Assembly: GCA_964236495.1 (NCBI GenBank)
Contig: CAXSBR010000005.1
Span: forward strand, 1-64,000
Length of the DNA stretch: 64,000 nucleotides
Origin: CAXSBR01 sp964236495
GTDB lineage: Bacteria; Actinomycetota; Actinomycetes; Mycobacteriales; Jatrophihabitantaceae
Reading direction: 5' to 3'
Both the position numbers and the translations under genes were made by a program. The notes below the pieces were generated by a model. The model had not been told where the DNA came from. It ran no database searches and saw only the letters and a list, made by a program, of their open reading frames with translations. Position 1 is the stretch's first letter. The number at the start of each line of letters is the position of its first letter. This document shows, in pieces, positions 24,421 to 33,420 of the stretch.

Positions 24421-25569
24421 TCAGCGGGGTCCGCGAGCCAGCGCCGTCGCGATCAGCCGGTCCAGCAGCTCGGAGTAGGAAACACCGCTGGCCGCCCACA
24501 TCTTGGGGTACATCGAGATGGGCGTGAAGCCGGGCATCGTATTGACTTCGTTGACAACGATGTGCTCGTCGTCGGTCACGAAGAAGTCGACGCGGGCCAA
24601 CCCGGCGCCGTCGAGAGCCCGGAATGCGGTGACTGCGGCGGCGCGGATCGCATCGAGAACGTGCTCGGGCAGGCGCGCCGGAAGGTCGAACTCGCTGGCG
24701 TCGTCGAGGTACTTGGCGGCGAAGTCGTACCAGTCGTGGTCGCCTACCATACGAATTTCGGCCGGCAGGCTGGCGCGCACGGACCCGTCGGCGTCCTCGA
24801 GCACCGCACATTCGATCTCTCGGCCCGTGATACCGCGTTCGATCAGCACCTTGTCGTCATGTCCGAACGCCGCAGCGAGCGCCTCGGACAGCTGGGACAG
24901 GTCGGTGACGCGGGTGATGCCGACGCTCGATCCGGCCCGAGCCGGTTTGACGAACAACGGCAGACCCAGCGCGAGCACCGCCTCCGGATCGGGTTTAGTC
25001 CCGCGTCGGACGACGAGGAAGTCGCCGACGTCGAGCCCCTCGACGCGCAGAAGCTTCTTGGTGTACTCCTTGTCCATGCCCGCCGCGCTGGCGAACACGC
25101 CGGCACCGACGTAGGGCAGCCCGGCCATCTCCAGCAGGCCCTGAATGGTGCCGTCCTCGCCGTAGCGCCCGTGCAGCACGGGAAACACCACGTCGACGTC
25201 GGACCAGGCGCCGGCCTGCGCCTCGTCCGATGCTGCGACCGCCGGTGGATCCAGCGCGGCGCCACCAGCGACTTCGGGCAGTGCCCCACCGGCGATCTGT
25301 AACGCGGCGGGAGTGTCCGAGCGCAGCACCCAGGCACCGGCTCGGGTGATGCCCACGGTGCGCACGTCGTACTTGGCCGGATCGAGAGCGGCCAGCACGC
25401 TGCCCGCCGACACCGCGGACACGCCGTGCTCGCTGCTGCGCCCGCCGTAAACGACGACTACGCGGATGCGCCGGACGGGCTCGGGCCAAGTCGGGATGGG
25501 CAGCGCAGGCTGTTGTTCAGCGCGCACGCCGGCTCCGTCGTCGGGTGCAGCCAGATCGAAAGACGTCAT
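24421..25569 (-). CDS. ddl: D-alanine--D-alanine ligase
   Basis: A 382-residue ATP-grasp ligase that makes D-Ala-D-Ala for peptidoglycan. The opening VVYGGRSSEHGVSAVSA, then VFPVLHGRYGEDGTIQGLLE, and the metal-binding C-terminus VNEVNTMPGFTPISMYPKMW are all typical. The omega-loop region reads DWYDFAAKYLDD, where the YD followed by K(Y) indicates a D-Ala:D-Ala rather than a D-lactate enzyme. The ~30-residue N-terminal tail is non-conserved. It follows gpsA by only 3 bp, so they share a transcript. Confidence 0.97.
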   Translation of the reverse strand: MTSFDLAAPDDGAGVRAEQQPALPIPTWPEPVRRIRVVVVYGGRSSEHGVSAVSAGSVLAALDPAKYDVRTVGITRAGAWVLRSDTPAALQIAGGALPEVAGGAALDPPAVAASDEAQAGAWSDVDVVFPVLHGRYGEDGTIQGLLEMAGLPYVGAGVFASAAGMDKEYTKKLLRVEGLDVGDFLVVRRGTKPDPEAVLALGLPLFVKPARAGSSVGITRVTDLSQLSEALAAAFGHDDKVLIERGITGREIECAVLEDADGSVRASLPAEIRMVGDHDWYDFAAKYLDDASEFDLPARLPEHVLDAIRAAAVTAFRALDGAGLARVDFFVTDDEHIVVNEVNTMPGFTPISMYPKMWAASGVSYSELLDRLIATALARGPR

Positions 25570-25572
25570 CGG

Positions 25573-26568
25573 CTATTCGCTCTTGGTGCTGCGCGCCATC
25601 AGCGCGGTGACCATGTGCCGCGGACTCTCCCCGCCGGCGCACACCCGCTCCACCGCGGCGGTGAGCGGTACGTCCACATCGTGGCGCCGAGCCAGGTCCA
25701 GGATCGCCCGGCACGACTTCACCCCCTCGACGACCTGGCCGTGCGCGGCCCTCGTCGCCTCCTCCACACTCTCGCCGCGTCCGAGCCGCTGGCCGAAACT
25801 GCGGTTGCGCGACAGCGGCGAAGCGCAGGTAGCGACCAGATCGCCCATTCCGGCCAGGCCGGCAAAGGTGAGCGGGTCGGCGCCGAGTGCTGCGCCCAGG
25901 CGGGCGATCTCGGCCAGTCCGCGAGTCATCAGCGAGGCAACCGTGTTGTCTCCGAATCCCATGCCCGCACACATGCCGCACGCCAGCGCAATGACGTTCT
26001 TAACCGCACCGCCGAGCTCGCAGCCGATAACGTCGGAGTTGGTGTAGGGCCGGAAGTAGCTGGCGCTGCACGCTTCCTGCACCGCTGCGGCGCGGCCGGC
26101 GTCCGTGCACGCCACCACGGTGGCCGTCGGGTGCTCGCGCACGATCTCGGGCGCCAGATTCGGCCCGGTCACCACGGCGACGCGACTGGCGTCGGCGCCC
26201 GACACCTCGGCGATCACCTCGCTCATCCGCTTGCCCGAACCCAGCTCGATGCCCTTCATCAGGCTGACCAACGTCGCATCGCCCGGTAGTGCGTGCGCCC
26301 AGAGAGCCAGGTTCTCGCGCAGCGATTGGGACGGAACCGCGATGGCCACCATGTCGGCACCGTCGAGGACCTCCTCGGCGCGCGAACTTGCCCTCAGGCC
26401 CGCCGGCAACTCGATGCCCGGCAGGTAGTCGGGATTGCGGTGCGTGGTGTCGATGGCGCAGGCAAGCTCGGGGCGGCGCGCCCACAGCGTGACGTCGGTT
26501 CCCGCGTCGGCAAGCACCTTGGCGAACGTCGTGCCCCACAGCCCAGCTCCGAAGACGGCAGCCTTCAT
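25573..26568 (-). CDS. gpsA: NAD(P)H-dependent glycerol-3-phosphate dehydrogenase
   Basis: A 331-residue enzyme giving sn-glycerol 3-phosphate for phospholipids. The start ATG 26568 begins MKAAVFGAGLWGTTFAKVLAD, the dinucleotide fold. Catalytic Lys appears in LGGAVKNVIALACGM, with NRSFGQRLGRG and VVEGV downstream. It sits between plsC and ddl; with plsC it provides two consecutive steps of phosphatidate synthesis. Confidence 0.97.
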   Translation of the reverse strand: MKAAVFGAGLWGTTFAKVLADAGTDVTLWARRPELACAIDTTHRNPDYLPGIELPAGLRASSRAEEVLDGADMVAIAVPSQSLRENLALWAHALPGDATLVSLMKGIELGSGKRMSEVIAEVSGADASRVAVVTGPNLAPEIVREHPTATVVACTDAGRAAAVQEACSASYFRPYTNSDVIGCELGGAVKNVIALACGMCAGMGFGDNTVASLMTRGLAEIARLGAALGADPLTFAGLAGMGDLVATCASPLSRNRSFGQRLGRGESVEEATRAAHGQVVEGVKSCRAILDLARRHDVDVPLTAAVERVCAGGESPRHMVTALMARSTKSE

Positions 26569-26575
26569 GGCGCTG

Positions 26576-27349
26576 TCACGTCTGCAGACCCACGTTGGGT
26601 TCGTTATCCGGTCCGGCACCGGATCCGGATGCGGCCTTGCCGCCGGGGAGCACCGGATTGCCGTCTCGCGGCACGGGCTGGGCAGAAAACTGCGTCGGTG
26701 GCTCGGCGCCGCGGATGTCGGCCAGTTCGGCTCGTACTGCGCGCATCACCACGTCGGCCAACCTACGCACCGAGTCCGACGTTTCAGCTCCCGACACGTA
26801 CTGCCCGACATCGATCGGCTCGCCCACCGAGACGGTGACGGTCTTGCGCGGAAACGGTCGCAGGCGGCGGCGGTAGACGTCGAGAGCGTCCTGGACGCCC
26901 CACTGGGCCATCGGTATCACCGGCACGTCAGGCAGCTGCCGAATCAGTCGGGCGATCCCGGTCTTGGGCACCATCGGCCAGAACTCGTCGTCGCGGGTGA
27001 CGGTGCCCTCGGGGTAGATGACGACGACCTCACCGCGGCGCAGTGCGGCCACGGCTGCTCCGAGGGACTGGGCGGCAACTGCGGTGGAACGCTGCACCGG
27101 GATCTGGCCGGCCGCGGTCAGGATCCTGCCGGCGACGGGCAGCTCGAACAGCGATTCCTTCGCCAGAAAGTGTGGCACTCGGCCGCTTTGCCAGATCGCG
27201 CGCGCGACCACGAAGGGATCGGCGTGCGAAAGATGATTCACCGCGACGATGGCCGGACCGCTGGAGGGAACGCGGTCCAGATTTCGCCACCGCAACCGGA
27301 ACAGCGACGACGTCATCGGCACTACGACGATCACGCAGAACCGCAGCAC
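26576..27349 (-). CDS. plsC: 1-acylglycerol-3-phosphate O-acyltransferase
   Basis: Membrane-associated acyltransferase. The HX4D motif appears as NHLSHADPF, with YPEGTVTRDD as the acceptor-binding block. GTG 27349 (VLRFCVIVVVPM) is preferred: it puts a hydrophobic segment and the LRWRNLDRVP motif at the N-terminus, and gives 257 residues. The frame is open for nearly 100 codons more, but that part is made of repeats with no family match. The Pro/Gly-rich tail after residue ~225 is not conserved. Confidence 0.88.
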   Translation of the reverse strand: MLRFCVIVVVPMTSSLFRLRWRNLDRVPSSGPAIVAVNHLSHADPFVVARAIWQSGRVPHFLAKESLFELPVAGRILTAAGQIPVQRSTAVAAQSLGAAVAALRRGEVVVIYPEGTVTRDDEFWPMVPKTGIARLIRQLPDVPVIPMAQWGVQDALDVYRRRLRPFPRKTVTVSVGEPIDVGQYVSGAETSDSVRRLADVVMRAVRAELADIRGAEPPTQFSAQPVPRDGNPVLPGGKAASGSGAGPDNEPNVGLQT

Positions 27350-27658
27350 CGGTCCGACCCGGCGCCGCGCTCGAGAGGGTCGTTGGGGTCGCGAGTGAGC
27401 ATCGAGCGAAGCGAGGAGCGGAGCGAAGAGCGGAGCTCGTAGAAAGCCAGAGTGAGCATCGAGCGAAGCTCGTAACCAGCCAGCGTGCACCGGGTCAGTC
27501 TGCCCCACCGGCTCGGCCCCGCCGTGTTCGCGAGACCGCCAGGCGGACAACGGCACGCCGGCCCGGCTCGCTGGGCCCACTCGCTGGACCGGCTCGCTGG
27601 ACCGGCTCGCTGGCCCATCCATGCCGGTCGCCGGTCGCTGTGCCACTATGCGAACACC
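27350..27658. other. Intergenic region with dispersed and tandem repeats
   Basis: Between the divergent plsC and cofC. An 18-bp sequence GTGAGCATCGAGCGAAGC occurs at 27395-27412 and again at 27452-27469. GAGCGAAG/GAGCGGAG units fill the space between. Further right, GGACCGGCTCGCTGG is tandemly repeated at about 27587-27614. No gene is supported here. Confidence 0.6.
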
Positions 27659-28363
27659 ATGCTGTGGACCGTCGTCGTTCCGCTCAACGATCTGCGCCGG
27701 GCCAAGTCACGCCTGGTCGACGCTACGTCCAGCACGGACCAGCATCGGGCCCTGGTGCAGGCGATGCGCGCCGACGCGCTGGCGGCCTGCGCGGCTGCGA
27801 CCAGGGTGCGCCGCATCGTTCTAGTCACCGACGACGCGTCGGCGGCGGCCGACCTGGCCGGTGCCCTGCCCCGATCGTCGGCGGGCGCCGGCACCGACGT
27901 CCATGTCGTGGCCGATCCGCCCGAGACGGGCCTGAACGCCGCCATCCGCGCCGGTGAGCAGTTCAGCTCGCGATGGCCGAAGGACGGCGTCGCGGTGGTC
28001 GTCAGCGATCTGCCCTGCCTCACCGGCGCGGCGTTGGACGACGTGCTCGCCGCCGCCGGCACGCAGCCGCGCGCGGTCGTCCTAGATCGCCACGGCACCG
28101 GAACAACGCTGCTCACCGCACGGCCGGGTAGCGAGCTGGACCCCGAGTTCGGCGTCGGCTCCGCGCGCCGGCACGTCGATTCCGGCGCGGCAGCGGTGCC
28201 CGCGACGGCCGCGGTGCGCACCGACGTGGACACTGCCGAAGACCTGGCCGTCGCGCGCACGGTCGGCGTCGGCACGGCGACCGCGACCGTCCTCGCCACC
28301 GAAACCGACGCCGACGCCGACGCCGCGGACGATGCCATGGACGAAGCCATCGAAATGTCATAG
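27659..28363 (+). CDS. cofC: Phosphoenolpyruvate/2-phospho-L-lactate guanylyltransferase (coenzyme F420 synthesis)
   Basis: A 234-residue nucleotidyltransferase. The N-terminus MLWTVVVPLNDLRRAKSRL is the CofC/FbiD signature, with VVVSDLPCLTG (metal-binding Asp) and DRHGTGTTLL further on. In actinobacteria the enzyme activates phosphoenolpyruvate with GTP for F420. The C-terminal ~30 residues are a low-complexity Thr/Ala/Asp tail (ATVLATETDADADAADD). fbiA/fbiB are not in the window. Confidence 0.93.
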   Translation: MLWTVVVPLNDLRRAKSRLVDATSSTDQHRALVQAMRADALAACAAATRVRRIVLVTDDASAAADLAGALPRSSAGAGTDVHVVADPPETGLNAAIRAGEQFSSRWPKDGVAVVVSDLPCLTGAALDDVLAAAGTQPRAVVLDRHGTGTTLLTARPGSELDPEFGVGSARRHVDSGAAAVPATAAVRTDVDTAEDLAVARTVGVGTATATVLATETDADADAADDAMDEAIEMS

Positions 28364-28416
28364 AGATGCCGTATAGACGCCATAGACCAGGCAGGACGAG
28401 GAGGCATGATTGAGCC

Positions 28417-30639
28417 ATGACCGACACGGTGCAGACCCAAGCCGAGAGCGCGGCCGCCATCGACCACGTCGCCCGGGAGACGGCCGAGGACCATCACCTG
28501 CCCGTCGAGAACCTCGACCTCGCCGTCGAGGAAGCGCAGGACTCAGTGCCCGGCGAGGACCTCAATGACGGCCCGGCCAGCGTCGAGCCCGACCTGCCCG
28601 CCGACCGCTTCGGCAATCGGGAACTGTCCTGGCTGAACTTCAACGCTCGCGTGCTCGCTCTCGCCGAGGACACCGACCAGCCCTTGCTCGAGCGGATGAA
28701 GTTTCTGGCCATTTTCGCCAGCAACCTCGACGAGTTCTACATGGTGCGGGTGGCCGGGCTGATGCGGCGCTCGGGGATGGGCCTGACCGTGCGTTCCAGC
28801 GATGGCTACACCCCGGCCCAGACGCTGGACCGGATCGCCGAACGCACGCAGGAACTGTCGACGCGGCAGTCCAAGGTGTTCCTCGACGACATCGCTCCCA
28901 AGCTTGCCGACGAGGGCATCCACATCGTGCGCTGGGACGCTTTGGATGCGGCCAAGCAGGCCGATCTGGGCAAGTATTTCCACAGCAAGATATTTCCGGT
29001 GCTCACACCGCTGGCCGTCGATCCGGCGCACCCGTTTCCCTACATCTCCGGGCTGTCGCTGAACCTGGGCGTGCGGGTCTATGACGACATCAGCGCCTCG
29101 GAACGGTTCGCACGCATCAAGGTTCCCAACAACGTGCCGCGTTTTGTCGTCGTGCGGCAGTCGGCCACCGAGGCGATGTTCCTGCCGGTCGAGGACCTGA
29201 TCGCGGCGCATCTGTCGGCGCTGTTCCCAGGCATGAAGGTCGTCTCGCACCATCTTTTCCGCATCACCCGTAACGCCGACGTCGAGGTCGAGGAGGACCG
29301 CGACGAGGACCTGCTGCAGGCCCTCGAACGCGAGCTGGCCCGCCGTCGATTCGGGCCCGCGGTGCGGCTGGAAGTCACCGACGACATCGACGAAGCGACG
29401 CTGGAACTACTGGTCGGCGAGATCGACATCGACCCGGCCGACGTCTTGCGCCTACCCGGCCTCCTCGACCTGTCCGCGCTGTGGCAGCTGTACGCACTCG
29501 ACCGGCCCACGCTCAAGGAACGTCCGTTCGTCCCTGCGACCCATCCACGCCTCATCGAGGGCGAGACGGCGCTGTCGTTCTTCGCGACGCTGCGCGGCGG
29601 TGACGTGCTCGTGCACCACCCCTACGAATCGTTCGCCACCAGCGTCCAGCGCTTCATCGAGCAGGCTGCCGCCGATCCGCACGTGCTGGCGATCAAGCAG
29701 ACGCTGTACCGCACGTCGGGCGACTCCCCCATCGTCGACGCGCTGATCGACGCCGCTGAGGCGGGTAAGCAGGTCGTTGTGCTGGTCGAGATCAAGGCCC
29801 GCTTCGACGAACAGGCCAACATCAAGTGGGCCAGGGCGCTGGAGCGTGCCGGCTGCCACGTCGTATACGGCCTGGTGGGCCTGAAGACGCACTGCAAGAC
29901 TGCGTTGGTGGTCCGCCAGGAAGGCACCCAGCTCAAGCGTTACGCCCACATCGGCACCGGCAACTACAACAACAAGACCGCCCGGCTGTACGAGGACCTG
30001 GGGCTGTTTACAGCGGACGAGAATATCTGCGCCGACCTCACCGACTTGTTCAACGTGCTCACCGGCTACTCGCGTCAGACGTCCTACCGCAGCCTGCTGG
30101 TCGCGCCCTACGGCATCCGGCGCGGCCTGATCGAGCGGATCGACCGCGAGGCCGAGCATGCCCGCGCCGGTCGCGAAGCTCGCCTGCAGATCAAGACCAA
30201 TCACCTGGTGGACGAGCACATCATCGATGCGTTGTACCGCGCATCGCAGGCCGGAGTGAAGATCGAACTGCTGGTGCGCACGTTCTGCACGATCAAGTCC
30301 GGCGTGCCGGGGCTGTCGGAGAACATCACCGTCCGCTCGGTGCTGGGCCGATTCCTCGAGCACTCCCGAGTCTTCTTCTTCGCCAACGACGGCGACCCCG
30401 AGTACCTCATCGGCTCTGCGGACCTGATGCACCGCAACCTTGACCGACGGGTCGAGGTACTGGTGCCGGTACGCGATCCGGCCGCGGTAAGCCACGTGCG
30501 CTACTGCCTGGACCTGGTGTTCTCGGCCGCTACTCGAGCCTGGGAACAGCAGCCCGATGGGCAGTGGGTGCGCAACGGCGGTGCGGGCGCGGTGGACTAC
30601 CAGCAGCGACTGATGGGCCTGCTGACCCGCTCTGAGTAA
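28417..30639 (+). CDS. ppk: RNA degradosome polyphosphate kinase (PPK1)
   Basis: A 740-residue polyphosphate kinase making inorganic polyphosphate from ATP. After an acidic tail of ~60 residues come RELSWLNFNARVLALAED and SNLDEFYMVRVAGL. The phosphorylated His lies in GLKTHCKTALVV, followed by YAHIGTGNYN, and the second catalytic His in RFLEHSRVFFF. All four PPK1 domains are intact. It is followed by a mutT1-type gene, the mycobacterial order (ppk1-mutT1). Confidence 0.97.
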   Translation: MTDTVQTQAESAAAIDHVARETAEDHHLPVENLDLAVEEAQDSVPGEDLNDGPASVEPDLPADRFGNRELSWLNFNARVLALAEDTDQPLLERMKFLAIFASNLDEFYMVRVAGLMRRSGMGLTVRSSDGYTPAQTLDRIAERTQELSTRQSKVFLDDIAPKLADEGIHIVRWDALDAAKQADLGKYFHSKIFPVLTPLAVDPAHPFPYISGLSLNLGVRVYDDISASERFARIKVPNNVPRFVVVRQSATEAMFLPVEDLIAAHLSALFPGMKVVSHHLFRITRNADVEVEEDRDEDLLQALERELARRRFGPAVRLEVTDDIDEATLELLVGEIDIDPADVLRLPGLLDLSALWQLYALDRPTLKERPFVPATHPRLIEGETALSFFATLRGGDVLVHHPYESFATSVQRFIEQAAADPHVLAIKQTLYRTSGDSPIVDALIDAAEAGKQVVVLVEIKARFDEQANIKWARALERAGCHVVYGLVGLKTHCKTALVVRQEGTQLKRYAHIGTGNYNNKTARLYEDLGLFTADENICADLTDLFNVLTGYSRQTSYRSLLVAPYGIRRGLIERIDREAEHARAGREARLQIKTNHLVDEHIIDALYRASQAGVKIELLVRTFCTIKSGVPGLSENITVRSVLGRFLEHSRVFFFANDGDPEYLIGSADLMHRNLDRRVEVLVPVRDPAAVSHVRYCLDLVFSAATRAWEQQPDGQWVRNGGAGAVDYQQRLMGLLTRSE

Positions 30640-30720
30640 TCTGCCCGTACCTGCACGACTTCCGTTGTCTCACCGAGCCGCTCCGATGCACGTTGTCTCC
30701 TGTGAAGGACTGCCACCCAG

Positions 30721-31590
30721 ATGACCATTCGCGCCGCCGGCGGCGTCGTCTACCGCCCCGAGCCCGACGGTGTGCGCGTTGCGGTGATCCATCGGCCGCA
30801 CCGGTCGGACTGGTCTCTACCCAAGGGCAAGCTGCACAGCGGCGAGTCGAGCCCGGTCGCTGCGTATCGCGAGGTCGTCGAGGAGACCGGGCTGCACGTC
30901 GCGCTGCGACAGCGGCTGGACCGAGTCAAGTACCGCCTCGACGGCACGCCGAAGGTGGTGTCGTATTGGGCGATGCGCTGTGTCGGCGGCCGGTTCGTGG
31001 TCAACGACGAGGCCGACGAGTTGCGCTGGGTCGATGCCGACGAGGCGCGTGAGCTGCTGACGTTTCCGGCAGACACCGCCGTCCTGGACAGTTTCGGCAA
31101 GGCGCCGCAACCCGACAGCGTGGTGCTGCTGGTTCGCCACGCCAAGGCCGGCAAGCGCAGCACCTGGCGCAAGGACGACTACCTTCGGCCGCTCGACGCC
31201 GACGGTCGACGGCAGGCCGAGGCGATCGCCGACCTCGTCGCCACCTTCGGTCCGCAGCGCATCTACTCCGCCCGTCCGGACCGGTGCGTCCAGACTGTGA
31301 CGCCCCTGGCCAAGCGCACCGGGCTGCCGATCGAGGCCACCGACGCCTTCGACGACGTCACCTTCGAACATGACAAGGCACCCGCCCTTACCCGGCTGCG
31401 CAAGCTGTCGCGTCGCGCGCGAGTGAGCGTCGTGTGCAGCCAGGGCGGCACCATTCCCCCGATCCTGGATCAGCTCGAGCCCGAACGGGCTCCGCACGAC
31501 AGTCGCAAAGGCTCGGTGCGGGCGCTGTTCTTCCAGGCCGGAGAGCTGATAGCCAGCGACTACTACCAGCGGCCGACGCTGCGCGACTGA
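30721..31590 (+). CDS. mutT1: NUDIX hydrolase fused to histidine phosphatase (MutT1 type)
   Basis: A 289-residue two-domain protein. The N-terminal NUDIX box GKLHSGE(x7)REVVEETGL is complete. From about residue 138 the histidine-phosphatase domain starts LLVRHAKAG with the nucleophilic His in RHA. The architecture equals mycobacterial MutT1, which hydrolyses 8-oxo-(d)GTP and diadenosine polyphosphates. It lies downstream of ppk. Confidence 0.93.
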   Translation: MTIRAAGGVVYRPEPDGVRVAVIHRPHRSDWSLPKGKLHSGESSPVAAYREVVEETGLHVALRQRLDRVKYRLDGTPKVVSYWAMRCVGGRFVVNDEADELRWVDADEARELLTFPADTAVLDSFGKAPQPDSVVLLVRHAKAGKRSTWRKDDYLRPLDADGRRQAEAIADLVATFGPQRIYSARPDRCVQTVTPLAKRTGLPIEATDAFDDVTFEHDKAPALTRLRKLSRRARVSVVCSQGGTIPPILDQLEPERAPHDSRKGSVRALFFQAGELIASDYYQRPTLRD

Positions 31591-31622
31591 ACGCCGCCGG
31601 CGGCGCGGAACGCGGGACGGCT

Positions 31623-32183
31623 TCAGGCGCTGACGAGATCGCCCAGCATCGTGAAGCCGCGGTCGACGTGGAGCTGCAGCCGGCTGCCCGGCGCCGCTCG
31701 CCACGCTTCCACGGCGTGGGCAAGAACGCCCCAGCCGGTGCGGGCGGCCAGAGCCGCCTCGTCGGCGCAGGCGCCTCGTTCGACGAACAGGTCAGTGATC
31801 ATGGCGACGAGGTGGGCCTCCTTCGAGGCTGCACGCTCGCGCAGAGCCGGCGTCGCTGCAACGATGGCAGCAAGGCGGTCGCCCGCCTCTCGGTTCGACT
31901 CGAGGGGGGCAACGACGAGGTCGACCGTGCGACGCAGAGCCGGCCAGAGCGCAACGCCGGCCGGTACGGACGCGAGCGCCTCAGTTACCCATGCGGCGAG
32001 CCTCCGCTCGCCGTCGAAGAGCACCTCACGCTTGTCGGGGAAGTGTCGGAAGTAGGTGCGCTCGGTCACGCCGGCGCGGTCGGCGATCTCGGCCGTGGTC
32101 ACGGCGTCGAACCCGCGCTCGAGAAACAGCTCGAGCGCCGCCTTCTCCAGACGATCGCGTGCTTCCTTGCCGCTTCTGGGCAC
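31623..32183 (-). CDS. TetR-family transcriptional regulator
   Basis: A 186-residue TetR protein, paralogous to the one at 11656-12237. Its helix-turn-helix reads FLERGFDAVTTAEIADRAG then VTERTYFRHFPDKREVLF. The C-terminal ligand domain differs, so the inducers probably differ. It is divergent from a quinone-oxidoreductase-like gene across one TGNCAG-type operator, so that gene is the likely target. Confidence 0.92.
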   Translation of the reverse strand: MPRSGKEARDRLEKAALELFLERGFDAVTTAEIADRAGVTERTYFRHFPDKREVLFDGERRLAAWVTEALASVPAGVALWPALRRTVDLVVAPLESNREAGDRLAAIVAATPALRERAASKEAHLVAMITDLFVERGACADEAALAARTGWGVLAHAVEAWRAAPGSRLQLHVDRGFTMLGDLVSA

Positions 32184-32203
32184 GTGAGAAGTCTATCGCG
32201 TAA

Positions 32204-32218
32204 TGACAGTTGCTGTCG
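32204..32218. promoter_or_regulatory. TetR operator between TetR and oxidoreductase genes
   Basis: TGACAGTTGCTGTCG, inside the longer dyad GTAATGACAG-TTG-CTGTCGCTAC (32200-32222). It fits TGNCAG-NNN-CTGNCA with one change and shares the TTG centre with site 1 at 11590. Confidence 0.72.
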
Positions 32219-32275
32219 CTACGTGGTAGCGTCGGCGACTGACACTACGTTCACACGACTACGAGGGAGAGCGTC

Positions 32276-33226
32276 TTGAGCGCCGTTGAGTCACGAGCCA
32301 TCCGATTCCACACCGTCGGCGAGCCCTTGGAAGTTCTGCGCGAGGAACGAATCCAGGTCGCCGACCCGGGAGCGGGCAGAATCCGAGTTCGGGTGGCGGC
32401 CACCGGGCTGAACCCAGCCGATTGGGAGCTGTGCCGCGGCTTCATGCCGGGCGCGCTGCCACGCGGTATCGGCTACGACGTGGCCGGCACCGTCGACGCC
32501 GTCGGGAACGGAGTGGACGACGTAGCAATCGGCGATCTTGTGTTCAGCTCGTCGGACTTCGCCGCGCAACCCAGTGCAGGCGCGGCCGACTTCGCAATCC
32601 TCAACCTGTGGTTCTCGGTTCCGACGGGGCTCGATGCCGTCCAGGCGGCCGTGCTGCCGATGGTGCTGCAAACTGCGACCTGGACGCTCGACCTGATGAA
32701 CGTCACCCCGGGCGAGACCGTGCTGGTTCACGGGGCCGGCGGCATGGTCGGCTACACCGCCGTGCAGGTTGCGCTCCGTCGGGGCGCTCGGGTGATCGCT
32801 ACCGCCGGCCCTACCTTCGCGGGGGACCTCGAGGAGTTCGGCGCCGTCGTGACTCCCTACGGCGCGGGCATGGTCGATCGAGTCCGCGCACTCGCAGCCG
32901 CACCGATCGATCACGTGCTCGACGCATCTCGTCCGAACACCGGCGCAATCGCGGCGCTCATCGAACTCACCGGCGACCCGAAGCGCGTCGTGACGATCAG
33001 CAACCACGACGAGGCGCGCAGCCAGGGCGCCCGCGTCAACATCGACGAGTTCCTGGCCGCCGGTCACTACCCGAGGTCTGATTTCCTGGCTGAATTCGCG
33101 ACCCTCGCCGCCGCCGGCCGGTTTACAGTCCCCGTGGCGAGGATATTTCGGCTCGACGAATGGCGAGCTGCCGCCGAGCTCAGCCTCTCCGGAGCGCCGC
33201 ACGGCAAGGTCGTGCTTGTCCCCTGA
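32276..33226 (+). CDS. Zinc-independent MDR alcohol dehydrogenase / quinone oxidoreductase
   Basis: A 316-residue medium-chain reductase beginning at TTG 32276 after a GAGGGAG site. The N-terminal catalytic domain has the GLNPADW motif of the quinone-oxidoreductase branch and no zinc-binding cysteines. The NADP fold follows as VLVHGAGGMVGYTAVQVA. The substrate is unknown; members reduce quinones and enals. Probably repressed by the divergent TetR. Confidence 0.88.
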   Translation: MSAVESRAIRFHTVGEPLEVLREERIQVADPGAGRIRVRVAATGLNPADWELCRGFMPGALPRGIGYDVAGTVDAVGNGVDDVAIGDLVFSSSDFAAQPSAGAADFAILNLWFSVPTGLDAVQAAVLPMVLQTATWTLDLMNVTPGETVLVHGAGGMVGYTAVQVALRRGARVIATAGPTFAGDLEEFGAVVTPYGAGMVDRVRALAAAPIDHVLDASRPNTGAIAALIELTGDPKRVVTISNHDEARSQGARVNIDEFLAAGHYPRSDFLAEFATLAAAGRFTVPVARIFRLDEWRAAAELSLSGAPHGKVVLVP

Positions 33227-33352
33227 GTCGTTCCGGAGTGGTCGAAAGGTGAGCTTCGCACCGATGAGCGTAGGCCCGGAGCGTCGGGCCGCCGGGGACG
33301 TTGACCGCCTGGGTGGAGCAACCCGTCCGCTGGGCAGCCCCGTGGCGGCCCG

Positions 33353-33396
33353 CTGATATAGCGAAGCGACGTCAGGGCGTGCTGCGGCTATATCAG
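33353..33396. repeat. Perfect inverted repeat between convergent genes
   Basis: CTGATATAGC at 33353-33362 is the exact inverse of GCTATATCAG at 33387-33396, with a 24-base loop. The left arm is itself nearly palindromic (CGCTGATATAGCG). No U-run follows, so it is not a standard terminator. It is AT-rich for this genome and lies between the oxidoreductase and leuD stops. Confidence 0.6.
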
Positions 33397-33420
33397 TGAC
33401 AACGCGGGATGGGGGCCGCC

